Of a stretch of 64,000 nucleotides of DNA, positions 31,269 through 39,313 are shown one piece after another. The notes beneath the pieces are model-generated. The model worked only from the letters and a program-made list of their open reading frames with translations, did not search any database and was not told the origin of the DNA. The translations under genes and the position numbers were made by a program. Positions within the stretch are counted from its first letter, which is position 1. Each line of letters opens with the position of its first letter. The DNA is from Bacillus sp. UNC41MFS5 (GTDB taxonomy: Bacteria > Bacillota > Bacilli > Bacillales_B > DSM-18226): NCBI RefSeq assembly GCF_000686805.1, contig NZ_JMLP01000011.1, forward strand, positions 62,001-126,000, written 5' to 3'.

Positions 31269-32957
31269 CTACAACTTTTTCGGTTTGAAAGCATCGGCTG
31301 CACCTGGAGGACCTCCAAATGGTTTTGCCATCGGTCCGACTGCTTCCATATCGACCACAATCATGCTAGGCTTTTTGCTTGTAACGGCCTTTTCCAGCTC
31401 CGTGACAAATTCTGCTGCTGAACCAATTCGCGCGGCATCAAATCCCATCGATTGCGCTAATAACACAAAGTCAGGACTCATTAAATCAACCGCTACCTGA
31501 CGGCCATATGCCGCATCCTGAATATTTCGGAGCACTCCGTACCCCGCATCATCAAATAGAACGACAATCAACGGCAGTTTCTCTTGGGCAGCGGTGGCCA
31601 TTTCGCCGACATTAACCATAAAGCCGCCATCTCCCGCCATCAATACAACAGACTGATCCTTATTGGCCATTTGTGCACCAATTGCTGTTGGCAGCCCTTG
31701 GCCGATTCCCCCTCCAGACGCGTGAATCGATGTTCTAGGCTCATTGATTTCAAATAATCGGCTTCCCCACACATTTGCCTGAACGGTGACATCCCGGACT
31801 AAAATGGTGTTTTTAGGCAGCACGTTTCGCATTCCATCGAGTATTTGTTCATAGGGACCAAGTGTCGCGCGTAGTTGGGTTCGTAATTCTTCCCGAACAG
31901 ACTGTACTTCATCCAGATAGGAAGGATCCGGAACTACTGATGTTTGAGCTAATGCCTGTTTTAATCCTTGTAAAATTAGTTTGGCATCGCCGACAAGTCC
32001 ATAGCTAGTTTCATAGTTTCGATTCATCGCCTGCCAGTCTGCATCAATCGCGATATGTTCTTTGGGAGCAGGGACTTTCCAATTCGCAGTTTCATTTCCT
32101 CTAAATCTCACGCCAATACTGATCAACAAATCGGCATCTTTCAAGAGGTTTTTCGTTAATTCATTTGCAGCAAAATGGCCAATACATTGAGGATGATTTT
32201 CAGGAATACTTCCTTTACCCGATTGGCTGGTGATCACGGCTGCCCCAATCTTTTCGGCAAGGGCTGTCACCTCTTTGGATGCACCAGAAGTAATCACCCC
32301 TCCTCCTGCCCAAATAACCGGCCGGCGAGCATGACTAATTTTGCTTACTACCTCTTCAGGTAAGGTTGGAATGGTTTGATTGGTTGGAGCTATTACGCTG
32401 AATGCCTCAATCGAATGATTTGGAATAATGGCCGATTGAAAATCAATGGGGATTTCAAGTGTTACCGGTCCTGCTGGATAAGCAAATGCGTCTTGGATCG
32501 CTTGTCTAACGACGGCAGCTGCTTGCTCAGGTTTTCTTAACCGAACGGCCTTTTTACTAGCGCCTTCCATCATCGATAACTGGTCTTTACATTCATGAAT
32601 ATAGCCTCTGCCCGTTCCTAAGTAAGGGGAAGCCACCTCGCCGGTCAGATGAAGAACCGGTACACCTGCGGCCCATGCTTCAATTAGCGAACCGGCTGCA
32701 TTTCCAGCCCCTGTTCCTGTACTCGTAATCACGACGCCCAATTTTCCTGTCGCTCTGGCATAGCCATCTGCCATATTTGCTGCTCCACTTTCCCCGCGGG
32801 AACAAACTAAATGAATACTTCCTTCTCGGAGAATCGCATCATAAATCGGCATATTGTGGATACTCACAATTCCAAACGCTACTTCGACGCCAGCACGAAC
32901 AAGTTCTTGGACCACTGCGTCAGCTGTTGTAAATTCTAATTGCTTAACTTCACTCAT
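31269..32957 (-). CDS. Thiamine-pyrophosphate-dependent enzyme (acetolactate synthase/benzoylformate decarboxylase superfamily)
   Basis: 562 aa with three TPP-enzyme domains. The activating Glu is in CSRGESGAANMADGYAR; the TPP/Mg site is GDGGFMVNVGEMATAAQE followed by DDAGYG, where Asp replaces the usual Asn in the NN-x2-YG position. The family includes acetolactate synthase, benzoylformate decarboxylase and other 2-oxo acid decarboxylases or lyases. Pairing with the downstream aldehyde dehydrogenase suggests decarboxylation of a 2-oxo acid to an aldehyde. It is not the biosynthetic IlvB, because no ilvN partner is present. Confidence 0.85.
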   Translation of the reverse strand: MSEVKQLEFTTADAVVQELVRAGVEVAFGIVSIHNMPIYDAILREGSIHLVCSRGESGAANMADGYARATGKLGVVITSTGTGAGNAAGSLIEAWAAGVPVLHLTGEVASPYLGTGRGYIHECKDQLSMMEGASKKAVRLRKPEQAAAVVRQAIQDAFAYPAGPVTLEIPIDFQSAIIPNHSIEAFSVIAPTNQTIPTLPEEVVSKISHARRPVIWAGGGVITSGASKEVTALAEKIGAAVITSQSGKGSIPENHPQCIGHFAANELTKNLLKDADLLISIGVRFRGNETANWKVPAPKEHIAIDADWQAMNRNYETSYGLVGDAKLILQGLKQALAQTSVVPDPSYLDEVQSVREELRTQLRATLGPYEQILDGMRNVLPKNTILVRDVTVQANVWGSRLFEINEPRTSIHASGGGIGQGLPTAIGAQMANKDQSVVLMAGDGGFMVNVGEMATAAQEKLPLIVVLFDDAGYGVLRNIQDAAYGRQVAVDLMSPDFVLLAQSMGFDAARIGSAAEFVTELEKAVTSKKPSMIVVDMEAVGPMAKPFGGPPGAADAFKPKKL

Positions 32958-33002
32958 TATTCATTCCTGCCTTTATCTATGATTTTAGCTATGTTAATGG
33001 TA

Positions 33003-33134
33003 TTGTTGATTTCCACTCCAGGCACTTCGCTTTCCGCAGGCGTGACGGGGAGCCTCCTCGTCGCTGCGCTCCTGCGGGGTCTCCCCTGCCCCGTACTCCT
33101 GCAGGAGTCTCGCGCCTTCCGCTCCAATCAACAA
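33003..33134. repeat. GC-rich interspersed repeat, MITE-like
   Basis: About 132 bp bounded by TTGTTGATT (33003-33011) and AATCAACAA (33126-33134) inverted termini. The inside is strongly GC-rich with nested palindromes (GCACTTCGCTTTCCGC, GGGGAG...CTCCCC, CTCCTGCAGGAG), in sharp contrast to the surrounding DNA. Elements of this type (core CTCCTGCGGGGTCT, ending CTTCCGCTCCAATCAAC) recur in intergenic spaces of many Bacillus-group genomes, from general knowledge. It lies between two co-directional genes of the catabolic operon and has no coding capacity. Confidence 0.8.
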
Positions 33135-33156
33135 TGAGTTATACTATAGTATCTAA

Positions 33157-33951
33157 TTAAAGCGCTTTCCCGAGCGCTCCTGCTGTTTCAATGGTTGAAC
33201 CTGATACATAGCTTGCTTTATTTGAGGCTAAAAATAAGATCACACTGGCTACTTCCTCTGCTTCTCCTACTCTGCCTAAAGGGATATTCCGCTTTTTCGC
33301 TAAGTCTGCATAATAGTCTTCAGCGTTCATATCCGGAGCATTTTTCAATCTTCTCCGTTCCCATTGATCGGTTCGAATTAAGCCTAAGCTGACTGAGTTG
33401 ACTAAAATATTATCGGACGCAAGTTCTTGCGATAATGTCTTGCTTAAATTTAATAATCCTGCTCTCGTTGCCGCCGTGGCAATCATATGTCTTTCCGGCT
33501 CTTTTGCTAAGGTTGCATTAATATTAACGATGCGGCCGCCGCCTCGTTTAAGCAAATAAGGATGAACTGCCTTCACCGCATAAATAATTGCAAAGTATTT
33601 CAATTGAATTTGCTGCTGCCATTGTTCGTCGGTAACATCAAAGAAATGTCCCATCACACTTTGTCCGGCCGCATTGACAAGAATATCAATTCCGCCAAAA
33701 TAGTCTGCTGCACCGCTGATAAATTCATTGACTTCATCTCTATTGGTGACGTCACAGGTTGCGGCAAAAATGGAGGATGTTAATCCAAATTTCGTGAGGT
33801 GATCATAAGCTTGGTCTTTGCGCTCACTATTTCTGCCGCAAACCGCGACGCTGGCCCCTTCCTGAAGAAACATCTCTGCTGTTTTTAAGCCAACACCAGA
33901 GGTCCCCCCCATAATGACCGCTACCTTACCCTTTAATCCTAAATCCATCAT
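33157..33951 (-). CDS. SDR family oxidoreductase
   Basis: 264 aa. MGGTSGVGLKTAEMF cofactor motif, VNAAG, and an SDR core with NINATLAKEPERHMIATAATRAGLLNLSK. The usual catalytic Tyr of YxxxK is not obvious: the corresponding segment reads MIATAATRAG, which lacks Tyr and Lys. The protein may therefore be a divergent or non-classical SDR. AAGGGGTG precedes two adjacent ATGs. It is second to third in the operon, between the extradiol-type dioxygenase and the TPP enzyme. Confidence 0.82.
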   Translation of the reverse strand: MMDLGLKGKVAVIMGGTSGVGLKTAEMFLQEGASVAVCGRNSERKDQAYDHLTKFGLTSSIFAATCDVTNRDEVNEFISGAADYFGGIDILVNAAGQSVMGHFFDVTDEQWQQQIQLKYFAIIYAVKAVHPYLLKRGGGRIVNINATLAKEPERHMIATAATRAGLLNLSKTLSQELASDNILVNSVSLGLIRTDQWERRRLKNAPDMNAEDYYADLAKKRNIPLGRVGEAEEVASVILFLASNKASYVSGSTIETAGALGKAL

Positions 33952-33966
33952 GACACCCCTTTTCGG

Positions 33967-34881
33967 CTATACCAATGTTTTTACATCGACCCATCCTGGG
34001 TCTGGCACTCCACCCATCGCGGCTCGTGTTTCTGGTTTTGGCGGTCCGGCAATGCCCCATTGGTCCATTAGATGCGGTACCCTCTTCCAGACTCGTGCCC
34101 GCCATTCTGACTCATCTTCAATCGTTTCTAAGTAACAGGTATACTCCATGACAAACTTCCCGGGATCTTGAAAATAACAGAATACATTGTTTCCAGGACC
34201 ATGGCGGCCTGGGCCCCAAATCTCTTGATAGCCTGCTTTTCTTACATTACTTATTCCTCTCATGACCTCATCGACGGTATCGACTTCATAGGCGATATGG
34301 TTAACAGAGGCGTGAGCATCCTGATTAAAAGCAATCGAGTGGTGTTTTCGGTTACAGCGCAAGAAGGACATTTGGTGCTCACTCCAGTCAGTCACCTTAA
34401 ACCCTAAGACATTCGTATAAAAATCAGTAATCATATCCAGGTCTTTCGTGTTCATTACGACGTGGTTCAGTTTGACCGGATCGACATTTTTCTTGTTCCA
34501 AATCGAAGTATGAATTTCAACCCAAGCGGATAATTCAATGCAGCGATTTTCTGGATCGACAAAGCGCAAGCCATATCCTTTTCCTTCTTCATCTAAATAT
34601 CCTGGCTGAGAAACAATCTTGACACCTTTTGAAGCAAGGATTTCCGCGGCGCGGTCGACCGCATTTTTATCCACCATTCCAAACGCGATATGGTGCAGTC
34701 CTCTTTTTTCACCTGCATGCAAGCTTAAAATATGGTTTTCTGGACCTGCTCCGCGAAAATAAACCGATTGTTCATCTTGAGCCACTTTATCTAGGCCCCA
34801 AATCTTTTCATAAAAATCAGCTTGTTCTTGGAGAACAGGGGTAATTAAGCTGATATGCCGTAAATGAGTAATACCTAACAT
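33967..34881 (-). CDS. Extradiol-type (VOC family) ring-cleavage dioxygenase
   Basis: 304 aa, two VOC domains (about 5-120 and 135-260). Iron ligand candidates follow the type I extradiol pattern: His in LNHVVMNTKD, His in SVNHIAYEVD and Glu in FVMEYTCYLE; an active-site His lies in GPGRHGPGNN. The closest families are catechol 2,3-dioxygenase and 2,3-dihydroxybiphenyl dioxygenase, which cut the ring next to the two hydroxyls. GGAGGTGG selects ATG 34881. It probably opens the catechol made by the Rieske dioxygenase and dihydrodiol dehydrogenase of the same cluster. Confidence 0.85.
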   Translation of the reverse strand: MLGITHLRHISLITPVLQEQADFYEKIWGLDKVAQDEQSVYFRGAGPENHILSLHAGEKRGLHHIAFGMVDKNAVDRAAEILASKGVKIVSQPGYLDEEGKGYGLRFVDPENRCIELSAWVEIHTSIWNKKNVDPVKLNHVVMNTKDLDMITDFYTNVLGFKVTDWSEHQMSFLRCNRKHHSIAFNQDAHASVNHIAYEVDTVDEVMRGISNVRKAGYQEIWGPGRHGPGNNVFCYFQDPGKFVMEYTCYLETIEDESEWRARVWKRVPHLMDQWGIAGPPKPETRAAMGGVPDPGWVDVKTLV

Positions 34882-35003
34882 CTCGCCACCTCCACATTCT
34901 TGTACTTTTAAAGGAAACAGGGATGATCCTGGGTTCATGTAAGAGGACCATCCCTGCCACAGGTAATCAGGGAGCATGTTTAACAAACTGCCTAATTGTA
35001 AAA

Positions 35004-35540
35004 TTACTTTCCGTTAATAATTGCTTCTCTTTCCTTAGCACGCTGGATGCGAAGTTCTTCTAACGCACTGCCTTTTGGATAGGTCGGTAAATTCGGCTTT
35101 ACTGCTCCTAACATGACAAGCATTAATGCCTCTTCCTCGGTATCATTGCGGAGGCCGCGGTAGACTCCTGGAGGGGAGCTAATGCAATCCCTTTCATTTA
35201 AGACAATTTCATGGACTTCACTTTCGCCCTCTTCTTGAATAAGAGCAGTTACGCTGCCTTTGATCACAAAGAAAACTTCTTCGACATCATCATGTAAATG
35301 AAGCGGGCCCATACACCCTGCTGGTAAAACCATCGTGCTTAAAGTAAAGTGTTCAGCTGCAATCACATTCGAATCATTATTCGCTGTGGCACCGCGGCCG
35401 ATATATCTCATTTGTGCCCGGCGATAAGCTGGATCAATATCTTCCTGGAACTTCAACACATTCCAATCGAGCGTACGATCCTTTAACCTCGCCACATATT
35501 TTTTCTCAAATGCTTCTACCGAAAATTTTTCCTCAGACAT
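35004..35540 (-). CDS. Cupin domain protein
   Basis: 178 aa. One cupin barrel with metal motif GPLHLHDDVEEVFFVIKG (HxHx4E) and second motif PPGVYRGLRN. The second His of the canonical motif appears to be replaced by Tyr or Arg. Cupins in catabolic clusters serve as dioxygenases, isomerases or thiol-like accessory enzymes; the reaction here is not known. First gene of the long operon, behind AAGGAG and just downstream of a bracketed promoter. Confidence 0.8.
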   Translation of the reverse strand: MSEEKFSVEAFEKKYVARLKDRTLDWNVLKFQEDIDPAYRRAQMRYIGRGATANNDSNVIAAEHFTLSTMVLPAGCMGPLHLHDDVEEVFFVIKGSVTALIQEEGESEVHEIVLNERDCISSPPGVYRGLRNDTEEEALMLVMLGAVKPNLPTYPKGSALEELRIQRAKEREAIINGK

Positions 35541-35556
35541 CAAAAACACTCCTTTT

Positions 35557-35572
35557 GTTTTATATATAAAAC
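35557..35572. promoter_or_regulatory. IclR-type operator, downstream site of cupin-operon promoter
   Basis: GTTTTATATATAAAAC is a perfect 16-bp palindrome. It lies about 20 bp downstream of the -10 element and 17 nt before the cupin start codon. Three related sites are at 35658, 37104 and 37204. Confidence 0.75.
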
Positions 35573-35592
35573 ATTGTTTTCCTTATAAACCA

Positions 35593-35621
35593 ATAATAAA
35601 TCCCAATACCCTAATTGTCAA
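35593..35621 (-). promoter_or_regulatory. Sigma-A promoter of the catabolic operon
   Basis: On the minus strand TTGACA (35621-35616), 17 bp, TATTAT (35598-35593). It is bracketed by operator palindromes at 35557 and 35658. Confidence 0.85.
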
Positions 35622-35657
35622 TTAAAAATATTGAGAAAATTTAATATTTAAAACTAC

Positions 35658-35673
35658 GTTTTATATACGTAAC
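35658..35673. promoter_or_regulatory. IclR-type operator, upstream site of cupin-operon promoter
   Basis: GTTTTATATACGTAAC, an imperfect version of the palindrome, begins 101 bp from the downstream site and lies upstream of the -35. Confidence 0.6.
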
Positions 35674-35692
35674 GTTAATTTCGATAAACATA

Positions 35693-36970
35693 CTAAATCG
35701 TCACCCGGTTGGGAGGTACACTCTCAATCCTTAATTCTGATGCTTCTCTTTTCAAAGTAAACAGATACGCAACGAATCCAAGCGCAGCTGCAATAATCAA
35801 CATAATAATGGACGGTCCAAAGTCCCCGCCTGCGATATCAACCATAAAGCCCATAATATAGCTAGAAAACCCGCCTAGAATGTTCGTGAAACCCATTAAT
35901 CCAGCGGCACGGCCGGCTGTTTCAGGTGTCGAGAATTTAACCATAAATAAGTTACTTAAATGGAATACGCCCCCTTGTGTTCCCATCGCTAAGCCCATGC
36001 AGATCCCTGCCATCACTGGCTGCGGAGAAAGAATCGCTGCTGTTAAAAAGGTGGCTGTCAAAAGAAATAGAATCGTCGCAAGTAAACTAGGACGCTTAGT
36101 TTTATCCGCCAAATACCCGCAAATTAGAACGAATCCCAAGGCAAAGAGCCATGATAACGAGGTGATTCCAGTCATAGCCTCTCTTGAGAATCCTTTCGCA
36201 CCAACTAAATAAGTAGGAAGCCAAATACTAATCCCAAAAAATAAGAACGATGACACTAACATGCCGAACCAAACAATCCAATAACGGTAGTCTTGAGCAA
36301 AGTTTTGTTTTTTCGTTGTTACCTTGGAATCTGTTTGACGAATATAAGCTAATTCCTTTGGATCCAATCGTGGATGTTCTTCAGGAGTATCACGTGTAAG
36401 GAAGATAAACATGGGAAGAACAATTAAAATATTAAAAGCTGCTAAAACAAAAAAGGCAGCTTGCCAATGGAAAGTAGCAATCACAAGTGTTAAGATAACG
36501 GCTCCACATGCCGGTCCTAAATAGTTTCCTGCCAGCCATGAAGATTGCGCCCGGCCGAGTTCGCGCTGGTGGAACCAATTTGAAATAAATTTTCCACAAA
36601 TTGGAATCATCATTCCTTCACCGATACCAAGAATGACACGGCTCAAGATAAACATCTCGTAGGAAGTAGATAACCCGCCAACCACCATGGTAATTGCCCA
36701 AACAGTTAGACCGATAATGCCTGTCTTCCTTGCTCCAAGCTTATCAATGATAAAGCCCCAAAAGATATTGGATAAGGCATAAGAAATCGTAAAGATAAAA
36801 GTAATCATTCCAATTTTTGCGTTCTTATCGGCACCAGTTAATCCTAGATCAGTTAAGAAACCTTGATCGGTTTGGATAATCGAAATCCCTAATTTATCAA
36901 TTTGTCCAAAAAACCAAAAAAAGAAAATAGGCATGGCAATATAAATCCAACGTTTATTCGTTTTCAGCAA
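35693..36970 (-). CDS. MFS transporter, anion:cation symporter type (aromatic acid uptake)
   Basis: 425 aa with 12 membrane helices. GQIDKLGISIIQTD at helix 1, WGFIIDKLGARKTG in the 2-3 loop, and SRVILGIGEGMMIPICGKFISNWF in helix 4 are typical of the ACS family (phthalate, hydroxybenzoate, glucarate and related organic anion importers). It starts with TTG behind AAGGGGGC. It has its own promoter bracketed by the same operators as the cupin operon, so import and breakdown are probably induced together. Confidence 0.87.
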   Translation of the reverse strand: MLKTNKRWIYIAMPIFFFWFFGQIDKLGISIIQTDQGFLTDLGLTGADKNAKIGMITFIFTISYALSNIFWGFIIDKLGARKTGIIGLTVWAITMVVGGLSTSYEMFILSRVILGIGEGMMIPICGKFISNWFHQRELGRAQSSWLAGNYLGPACGAVILTLVIATFHWQAAFFVLAAFNILIVLPMFIFLTRDTPEEHPRLDPKELAYIRQTDSKVTTKKQNFAQDYRYWIVWFGMLVSSFLFFGISIWLPTYLVGAKGFSREAMTGITSLSWLFALGFVLICGYLADKTKRPSLLATILFLLTATFLTAAILSPQPVMAGICMGLAMGTQGGVFHLSNLFMVKFSTPETAGRAAGLMGFTNILGGFSSYIMGFMVDIAGGDFGPSIIMLIIAAALGFVAYLFTLKREASELRIESVPPNRVTI

Positions 36971-37103
36971 GAAAAGTGCCCCCTTTTTGTTTTGAATCCC
37001 AATGAATACGCTTCCATAAGATTTTATTATCTTTTATATAATATTTCGATGCCCCAAACGGACTTTTATCCCTCCTTTAATATTTTCCAGCAGCGATAAA
37101 TAT

Positions 37104-37119
37104 GTTTTATATACAAAAC
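37104..37119. promoter_or_regulatory. IclR-type operator, downstream site of MFS promoter
   Basis: GTTTTATATACAAAAC, exact reverse complement of the site at 37204 and 20 bp downstream of the -10 element. Confidence 0.75.
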
Positions 37120-37138
37120 AAAGTTTGCTACTAAGTTT

Positions 37139-37167
37139 ATTTTAAAGTTTTGGGAAAATTGTGTCAA
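37139..37167 (-). promoter_or_regulatory. Sigma-A promoter of the MFS gene
   Basis: On the minus strand TTGACA (37167-37162), 17 bp, TAAAAT (37144-37139). It lies midway between the two operators. Confidence 0.85.
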
Positions 37168-37203
37168 CCGTAATTATTCAAATTGTTTTATTTAATAAAA
37201 TAC

Positions 37204-37219
37204 GTTTTGTATATAAAAC
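37204..37219. promoter_or_regulatory. IclR-type operator, upstream site of MFS promoter
   Basis: GTTTTGTATATAAAAC, exactly 100 bp from the downstream site and just after the iclR terminator. Confidence 0.75.
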
Positions 37220-37225
37220 AAACAA

Positions 37226-37252
37226 AAAAAGCTTGCGATGGTCCGCAAGCTC
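37226..37252 (-). terminator. Terminator of iclR gene
   Basis: On the minus strand AGCTTGCG / CGCAAGCT with a 6-nt loop is followed by T7. Confidence 0.9.
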
Positions 37253-37253
37253 A

Positions 37254-38045
37254 CTAATTTATTTTCGCATGATAGCCCATAAAGCCAGAAAGAATTTCGG
37301 AAGTTTCCAGCACTTTAGGTACAGCTATTTTTTCAATAAAATCTCGGTTGAACGTAGCCTCAGTTGCAACCAAATTAAGCGCGGCCAATACTTTACCTGT
37401 CCGCTCAAAAATAGGTGCAGCCACGGACTGAATTCCATGGTGGAATTCTCCCTTTGTAATCGCATACCCCTTTTGCCTGATTATTGCTAACTCCTGCCCA
37501 AAATCCATATAGTCGGTTTGCGTTCGCTCCGTATAGGGTTTTAAATTCGAGCCGAATAATATTTGGTTTAGTTTTTCTTGTGGCTGATAAGCCAGCTGCA
37601 CCTTTCCATTAGCAACCGCATGGGCGGGCAGTCTTAATCCGATATTCACATTGACCGCGGACACCCCGCGGACAGGTGCACTGCCGACATAAACGACTTC
37701 TTGACCATCCAAAATAGATAGATGGCAAGATGCCCCTGTCTCATCCCTTAATTTTTCTAAATAAGGCTGCGCAATTTCCGGGAGTTTTAATGTACTTAAA
37801 TAAGCAAAGCCTAATTCTAGCACTTTCGGAGTTAAACTGTAGCGTTTCGTGTGTTCATCTTGGTCGAGATATCCAAGTGTTTGAAGTGTATACAATAATC
37901 GGAACGGAACAGTTCGACTCACATCGAGTTCTTTTGCAATTTCTACTAAGGATAATGTCGGACGTTCTTCACTAAATAACTTTAAAATCTCCAATCCCCT
38001 TACTAGCGAATTGGCATTATATCTGTCCTTTTCTTCTTTTGCCAT
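37254..38045 (-). CDS. IclR family transcriptional regulator
   Basis: 263 aa. N-terminal winged helix (NSLVRGLEILKLFSEERPTLSLVEIAKELDVSRT) and C-terminal IclR effector domain (HAVANGKVQLAY, KGYAITKGEFHHGIQSVAAPIFE). IclR regulators of aromatic catabolism bind the pathway substrate or an intermediate. It lies in the same direction as, and immediately upstream of, the MFS gene but is separated by its own terminator. It probably controls the four palindromes around the two promoters. Start ATG 38045 with GATGGTG; TTG 38051 is possible. Confidence 0.88.
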   Translation of the reverse strand: MAKEEKDRYNANSLVRGLEILKLFSEERPTLSLVEIAKELDVSRTVPFRLLYTLQTLGYLDQDEHTKRYSLTPKVLELGFAYLSTLKLPEIAQPYLEKLRDETGASCHLSILDGQEVVYVGSAPVRGVSAVNVNIGLRLPAHAVANGKVQLAYQPQEKLNQILFGSNLKPYTERTQTDYMDFGQELAIIRQKGYAITKGEFHHGIQSVAAPIFERTGKVLAALNLVATEATFNRDFIEKIAVPKVLETSEILSGFMGYHAKIN

Positions 38046-38177
38046 CAGCAATTCACCATCTCATTGTTATTAATTTACTTATTCTACAATCATATCAAAG
38101 TTACGCAAAGAAGGATATTCTCTAATGAGAAAATCTAGGACGATCCCATTAAAATGAGCAGGGTCTACACAGAAGAA

Positions 38178-38208
38178 TAAAAAGGGACTGAAAATTTCAG
38201 CCCTTTTT
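38178..38208 (-). terminator. Terminator of copC-copD operon
   Basis: AAAAAGGG / CCCTTTTT outer arms with an inner TGAAA / TTTCA stem, T-rich on the minus strand. Confidence 0.85.
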
Positions 38209-38234
38209 GTGTTGTTTGTATTATCTGACTGGAC

Positions 38235-39311
38235 TTATATGACAATAGACAGAATTAAACCAAAATACAATGCTACGATAAAACCAACACCAAACAGGAC
38301 TCCTAGAATAGGCTTTACCCTTTTAAAACTAATGATAATCATTAACAAAAATAGGATAGAAACAATGATTAGTAGTCCCGTTTGAATGGACGGTACTAAA
38401 TCCAACTGTAAGGTCGAAAGGATATTTTTCCCCAATAACCATTCCACCCACTTAGATGCACCTTCCGACTTCACAGTGAATTCAACCTCATGTGGTGGCG
38501 ATAACGTTCCCATCACCGCTGTAAAGTAGAAAACGAGCAATAAAATAACGCTTTCTGCTTTTACCCAGGGTTTAGGATTAAAGGTAGGGAGTTTTAATAC
38601 TTTTCTTGAAAGCACACCATTTATTAAGGCAAAAACTAATACGGGAACGATACTAATATGCTTTAAAAGAAGCATTTGTCCATACGGCAAGACCCAAGTT
38701 TGTACATAATCTCTAGGTTCAACTACAAATAACATTAGATAAATCCCACTAATAATGATGATGATAATGCAGAAAACGGCAAAAGGCGTAAACCACCGTA
38801 AAAATTCAGACCAATTTGACCACTCTTTAGAGAACCAAGCAACATGAATAAGTATCCCTGTCCATAATGTAATAATTAGAAAATGAGTGCTATGTGACAG
38901 CAATCCTGGCCAAAATGACAGTGAAGCAGAATGGCTGGAATATCCAACTGCTAATATCATCAATAGCAGCAAGATGGTTTGCACATATTTGGAGCCTTTT
39001 AGCAAAATCGCTAGATATAGGAATGTAGCCATAAACCCAATAAAAATCCATGCTTTTCCTACTTGGAAGTCCAACAAAACAGATTTTATGGCTAAGGGAA
39101 GACCAACTCCACCTTGAAAATAGGAAACAGTCTGGGCAATAGGACCTAATGAGAAAATAATAATTCCAAGTGTGGAAAGCAGTAAAACTGGTACTGGAAT
39201 ATTTATTTTTGGTTTATTTGTTTCAGGTACAAACTGCAAAGCCACATGCCCGACAAGAATCGAATACAACAAATAATTACCGAATTCTGCAATAGGAATT
39301 AACAACCCCAT
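38235..39311 (-). CDS. CopD family copper resistance membrane protein
   Basis: 358 aa, about nine membrane helices. The central CopD domain has conserved membrane His residues (LLSHSTHFLIITLWTGILIHVAWF, LLKHISIVPVLVFALINGVLSRK, and SPPHEVEF near the C-terminus). CopD is associated with copper uptake across the membrane together with CopC. B. subtilis YcnJ fuses both functions; here they are separate genes overlapping or nearly so (CopC stop at 39314). Confidence 0.85.
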   Translation of the reverse strand: MGLLIPIAEFGNYLLYSILVGHVALQFVPETNKPKINIPVPVLLLSTLGIIIFSLGPIAQTVSYFQGGVGLPLAIKSVLLDFQVGKAWIFIGFMATFLYLAILLKGSKYVQTILLLLMILAVGYSSHSASLSFWPGLLSHSTHFLIITLWTGILIHVAWFSKEWSNWSEFLRWFTPFAVFCIIIIIISGIYLMLFVVEPRDYVQTWVLPYGQMLLLKHISIVPVLVFALINGVLSRKVLKLPTFNPKPWVKAESVILLLVFYFTAVMGTLSPPHEVEFTVKSEGASKWVEWLLGKNILSTLQLDLVPSIQTGLLIIVSILFLLMIIISFKRVKPILGVLFGVGFIVALYFGLILSIVI

Positions 39312-39313
39312 TA

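Noticed and set aside
31269..32957. Biosynthetic acetolactate synthase IlvB
   Set aside because: No ilvN or ilvC neighbours, and the gene lies inside a catabolic operon next to an aldehyde dehydrogenase.
36902..37490. Plus-strand ORFs near the iclR-MFS region
   Set aside because: They overlap conserved genes and the operator region and have no ribosome binding site or recognisable protein.
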